Shown here: positions 15,357 through 17,509 of the stretch, piece by piece | How the letters are laid out: the number at the start of each line of letters is the position of its first letter | Numbering within the stretch: the first letter of the stretch is position 1 | NCBI GenBank assembly: GCA_002372015.1 | Contig: DFIA01000099.1 | Coordinates: 1 to 17,509, forward strand | Direction of reading: 5' to 3' | DNA from: Bacteroidales bacterium UBA3709 | Lineage (GTDB): Bacteria > Bacteroidota > Bacteroidia > Bacteroidales > UBA932 | DNA: 17,509 nucleotides | Notes under the pieces: model-generated | Database searches by the model: none | What the model was told of the DNA's origin: nothing | Seen by the model: only the letters and a program-made list of their open reading frames with translations | Translations under genes and position numbers: made by a program

Positions 15357-16409
15357 ATGAAGACTCAGATAATGGATGTTACTCTCAGAGATGGTAGTTA
15401 TGCAATTAACTATCAGTTTTCTGAACATGATACAAGGCGCATAGGCGTTGCTTTGGAGGATGCCGGGGTGCCTTTTGTAGAAATAGGGCACGGCATGGGC
15501 CTCAATGCCAGTTCATACAAACACGGGCTTGCTTTGTGTACAGACGAAGAGTACCTTGCGGCCGCCATGCAATCGTATAAAAAATGCTCTTATGGTATGT
15601 TTTGTATTCCGGGAGTGGCACGGGTAGAAGACCTTGCATTATTAAAGAAATACGGTGCTGCTTTTGTGCGCGTTGGCTGCAATATAGATAAGATAAAGGA
15701 TTCTGAACCCTTTGTAAGAAAGGCCAAGGAATTGGGCTTGATGGTAGCAGCCAATTACATGAAATCATACACAGCAACGGAAGCCGAATTTGAGGCTTGC
15801 GTAAAGCTATCTGTGAGTTACGGTGCAGACTATATTTATGTAGTAGATTCTGCCGGTTGTATGCTTCCTGAAGACCTGAAAAAGTATTTTGATGTTATTA
15901 AGAGAAATGGAGTCAAGGCGGGCTTTCACGGGCATAACAACCTCGGTTTAGCTAATTCTAATAGCCTTTATGCCATAGACTTAGGCTTTGATATTATAGA
16001 TACATCGCTGCAAGGTTTAGGAAGGAGTGCCGGCAATGCTTCTACAGAATTGATAGTTGCACTTATGGATTTGAAGTATGGCTTTAAAGGATACGACAAT
16101 CGCCGCTTAATACAGTTTAGCGATGAATATGTCAGACCTTTGGTAAAAAATGTAGGGTTGTATGGTCTTGATATTTATTGCGGTATAGCTGGTTTTCACA
16201 GTAGCTACATGAAGTATATACACAAATACGCCTCTAAATACAGTGTAAATCCATATACACTCATTGTAGAGTACTGCAAGTACGACAAAATAAATATGGA
16301 CGAGAAAAAACTCGAGGCCATAGCAAAAGAATTGCCTAAAGAGGATATAAATATTTCCAAGTACGGTTTTACCAGATATATCGGCGATGAGCAGAACAGC
16401 TCTGTATAG
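15357..16409 (+). CDS. DmpG-like 4-hydroxy-2-oxoacid aldolase (HMGL-like TIM barrel)
   Basis: The predicted protein has 350 residues. TLRDGSY carries R11 and metal ligand D12, and GFHGHNNLGLANSNS carries metal ligands H191 and H193; these fit DmpG/BphI-type aldolases, as do VVDSAG and LQGLGRSAGNAS. A C-terminal segment (GIAGFHSSYMKYIHKYASKY) resembles the DmpG communication domain. DmpG cleaves 4-hydroxy-2-oxovalerate to pyruvate and acetaldehyde, or runs in reverse with other aldehydes. Two oddities stand out: the His of the LRDGxH motif, an acid/base residue in characterised members, is Tyr15 here, and there is no acylating aldehyde dehydrogenase (DmpF) partner. It may therefore catalyse a related carbon-carbon bond reaction. 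It is the last gene of the run. Confidence 0.88.
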   Translation: MKTQIMDVTLRDGSYAINYQFSEHDTRRIGVALEDAGVPFVEIGHGMGLNASSYKHGLALCTDEEYLAAAMQSYKKCSYGMFCIPGVARVEDLALLKKYGAAFVRVGCNIDKIKDSEPFVRKAKELGLMVAANYMKSYTATEAEFEACVKLSVSYGADYIYVVDSAGCMLPEDLKKYFDVIKRNGVKAGFHGHNNLGLANSNSLYAIDLGFDIIDTSLQGLGRSAGNASTELIVALMDLKYGFKGYDNRRLIQFSDEYVRPLVKNVGLYGLDIYCGIAGFHSSYMKYIHKYASKYSVNPYTLIVEYCKYDKINMDEKKLEAIAKELPKEDINISKYGFTRYIGDEQNSSV

Positions 16410-16424
16410 AGCTATGTAATTTTT
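16398..16424 (+). terminator. Weak intrinsic terminator candidate after the 13-gene run
   Basis: A six-base stem, AGCTCT with AGAGCT (16398-16403 and 16408-16413), closes a four-base loop that contains part of the aldolase stop codon. A run of five T follows at 16420-16424, but six bases separate it from the stem, which is poor for an intrinsic terminator. A second small hairpin (GGCAT/ATGCC, 16427-16441) follows without a T run. The convergent 75-base gap should hold termination signals, but nothing stronger was seen. Confidence 0.27.
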
Positions 16425-16484
16425 ATGGCATGCAAGATGCCGAGTATATGGGTGTTGTGGTAAAGGAAAAGCTCTTTTCGGTTC

Positions 16485-17411
16485 TTAGAAAATAGATTCC
16501 TGTGTGTGAGTGGTTAGGAGCTCAAGTGCCTTTAGGCCCACAATGGAATTACCTTTATCGTTAAGCCTTGGACTCCATACAGCAACAGAGTATCGCAGAG
16601 GATAAATGGCTGCAATGCCACCGCCTACTCCGCTTTTACCCGGCAATCCAACCAAATAGGAAAAATCTCCGGATTCATCGTAAAAACCGCACGTTTGCAT
16701 CAGAGCGTTCATTCTTTTTATCTGCGAAGTAGTTAGGCAAACTCCCCCATAATTGAAAACCTTTTTATGGTTGGCAAAGGGCAGGAATGCTTGAGAAAGT
16801 TCGCAGCAACTCATCTCTATACTGCAAGTAAGAAAATAGAACATCAGAACTTCCTCTATTTGATTATGAATATTGCCATAATATTTTAACATATTGGCTA
16901 TTGCGGCATTCAGATAACCGCAGCTCCGTTCTGAATTTGCAATTTCTGTATTATATGCTATGGTATTGCAGCCACATATAGAGCGTATAAATGATAAGTA
17001 TCCGGTCTTATAGTCTTCTCCGCGAGCTTTGAAATACGAAATGAGCATATCGCACATAACTATAGCACCGGAATTTATGAATGGATTACGGGGCTTACCT
17101 TTTTCTATTTCTAACTGAATCAAGGAGTTGAATGCAGTGCCAGACGGCTCTTTTCCCATTCGTTCCCAAACCAAGTCTCCTTTGGCACTCAAGCACATCG
17201 CCAAAGTAAAAACCTTTGAAATGCTTTGTATGGAAAATCGTTCATCGGCAGAGCCTGATGCAAATCTTTCGCCTTCCAATGTGGTGAGGCAGATGCCAAT
17301 TTGATCTGCATTTACTTTTGCAAGGGCAGGAATATAATCGGCTTGCTTGCCATCTTTCAAAGATGGTTTTACCCTAAGCATAATGTCTTCTATAATTTGC
17401 TGATAATCCAT
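16485..17411 (-). CDS. glsA: Glutaminase (serine-dependent beta-lactamase fold)
   Basis: The predicted protein has 308 residues, the usual bacterial length. It aligns throughout with bacterial glutaminases: DYIPALA, the SISK box giving the catalytic S64-x-x-K67 in FSIQSISKVF, KPRNPFINSGAI, the Tyr-rich GYLSF region, NYGG and the terminal SGVGGGI. The reaction is L-glutamine to glutamate and ammonia in the cytoplasm, often tied to acid resistance and nitrogen metabolism. The ATG at 17411 gives the family N-terminus; a TTG at 17441 would lie in the tail of the upstream terminator. It is convergent with the 13-gene run and has no visible functional tie to it. No glutamate decarboxylase gene is nearby in the window. 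Confidence 0.95.
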   Translation of the reverse strand: MDYQQIIEDIMLRVKPSLKDGKQADYIPALAKVNADQIGICLTTLEGERFASGSADERFSIQSISKVFTLAMCLSAKGDLVWERMGKEPSGTAFNSLIQLEIEKGKPRNPFINSGAIVMCDMLISYFKARGEDYKTGYLSFIRSICGCNTIAYNTEIANSERSCGYLNAAIANMLKYYGNIHNQIEEVLMFYFLTCSIEMSCCELSQAFLPFANHKKVFNYGGVCLTTSQIKRMNALMQTCGFYDESGDFSYLVGLPGKSGVGGGIAAIYPLRYSVAVWSPRLNDKGNSIVGLKALELLTTHTQESIF

Positions 17412-17433
17412 AAAATATCTATATATCTGCAAT

Positions 17434-17476
17434 AAAATCAAAATCGCTAACAGATTGTATTGTAATCGGTTAGCGA
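17434..17476 (-). terminator. Intrinsic terminator downstream of the tRNA
   Basis: On the minus strand TCGCTAAC (17469-17476) pairs with GTTAGCGA (17444-17451), an eight-base stem. Inside it, after one mismatch, a further four-base GATT/AATC pairing closes a seven-base loop. The tail reads TTTTGATTTT. It starts 9 bases after the tRNA 3' end and would end the tRNA transcript, leaving about 23 bases before the glsA ATG. Confidence 0.7.
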
Positions 17477-17485
17477 GTGTTTTTG

Positions 17486-17509
17486 TGATTCGGTTGGGAT
17501 TCGAACCCA
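17486..17509 (-). tRNA. tRNA, 3' end only (isotype not determinable)
   Basis: The minus strand ends with a canonical T-arm: TGGG, the loop TTCGAAT and CCCA, with one more stem base cut off by the window edge. The 3' acceptor strand CCGAATC and a discriminator A follow. CCA is not encoded; the next bases are CAAAAACA. The anticodon and 5' half lie outside the window, so the isotype is left open. Confidence 0.85.

Noticed and set aside
9624..16409. Acyl block as a conventional polyketide or antibiotic cluster
   Set aside because: There is no modular synthase, acyltransferase domain, thioesterase or dedicated exporter; it has a single ketosynthase III and discrete ACPs next to nucleotide-sugar genes, which fits sugar acylation better.
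16427..16441. GGCAT-GCAAG-ATGCC hairpin as a terminator
   Set aside because: The stem is only five bases and has no T run after it on either strand.
16466..16479. GAAAAGCTCTTTTC inverted repeat as a glsA terminator
   Set aside because: The stem is short and almost all A-T, and no proper T tail follows in the minus direction.
17486..17509. tRNA 3' end facing the gene run, suggesting a genomic-island attachment site
   Set aside because: I saw no second copy of the tRNA 3' sequence in the window, no integrase and no mobility gene; glutaminase, an ordinary chromosomal gene, lies between.

Overview
The window looks like a chromosomal piece of a Bacteroidales-type bacterium (phylum Bacteroidota). 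The clues are a single-RRM RNA-binding protein, a long PurF-like amidophosphoribosyltransferase and a phospho-sugar mutase of the kinds common in that order, a textbook Bacteroidota promoter (TTTG, 20 bases, TATCTTTG), few Shine-Dalgarno sequences and heavy use of ATA for isoleucine. Species cannot be named from the sequence.

Layout. On the minus strand at the left lie an RRM protein (30-344) and a PurF-like enzyme (404-2377). A divergent gap of about 125 bases leads to plus-strand genes: a phospho-sugar mutase (2503-4287) and an MFS sugar-type transporter (4310-5515). From 5576 to 16409 a compact run of 13 plus-strand genes follows. Its first block makes a nucleotide sugar: WbpA-type UDP-GlcNAc 6-dehydrogenase, WbpE-type aminotransferase and WbpB-type 3-dehydrogenase, followed by a VanZ-like membrane protein. 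Its second block is a small acyl-ACP assembly line: a NeuD/PglD-type acyltransferase, an acyl carrier protein (ACP), an SDR ketoreductase, a ketoacyl synthase III and a second ACP. Its third block looks like starter-acid supply: an AMP-forming ligase, a VOC-fold protein, a metal-dependent cyclase/hydrolase and a DmpG-like aldolase. On the minus strand at the right are glutaminase (16485-17411), an intrinsic terminator, and the 3' end of a tRNA cut by the window edge.

How the genes may work together (inference): WbpA, WbpB and WbpE would convert UDP-GlcNAc to UDP-2-acetamido-3-amino-glucuronate. The WbpD acetyltransferase that normally follows is absent. A NeuD/PglD-type acyltransferase directly precedes an ACP, ketoreductase and ketosynthase III instead. 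The simplest reading is that the free 3-amino group receives a custom acyl chain, perhaps a 3-hydroxyacyl group built on an unusual starter acid that the aldolase, cyclase and ligase genes provide. The viosamine island for flagellin glycosylation in Pseudomonas syringae is a partial precedent. No glycosyltransferase, flippase or polymerase is in the window, so the product would be used by genes elsewhere. This 13-gene run is the most interesting part of the window. Apart from the purF/pgm divergent gap and a few short leaders there is almost no non-coding DNA, and no gene-free stretch exceeds 300 bases.
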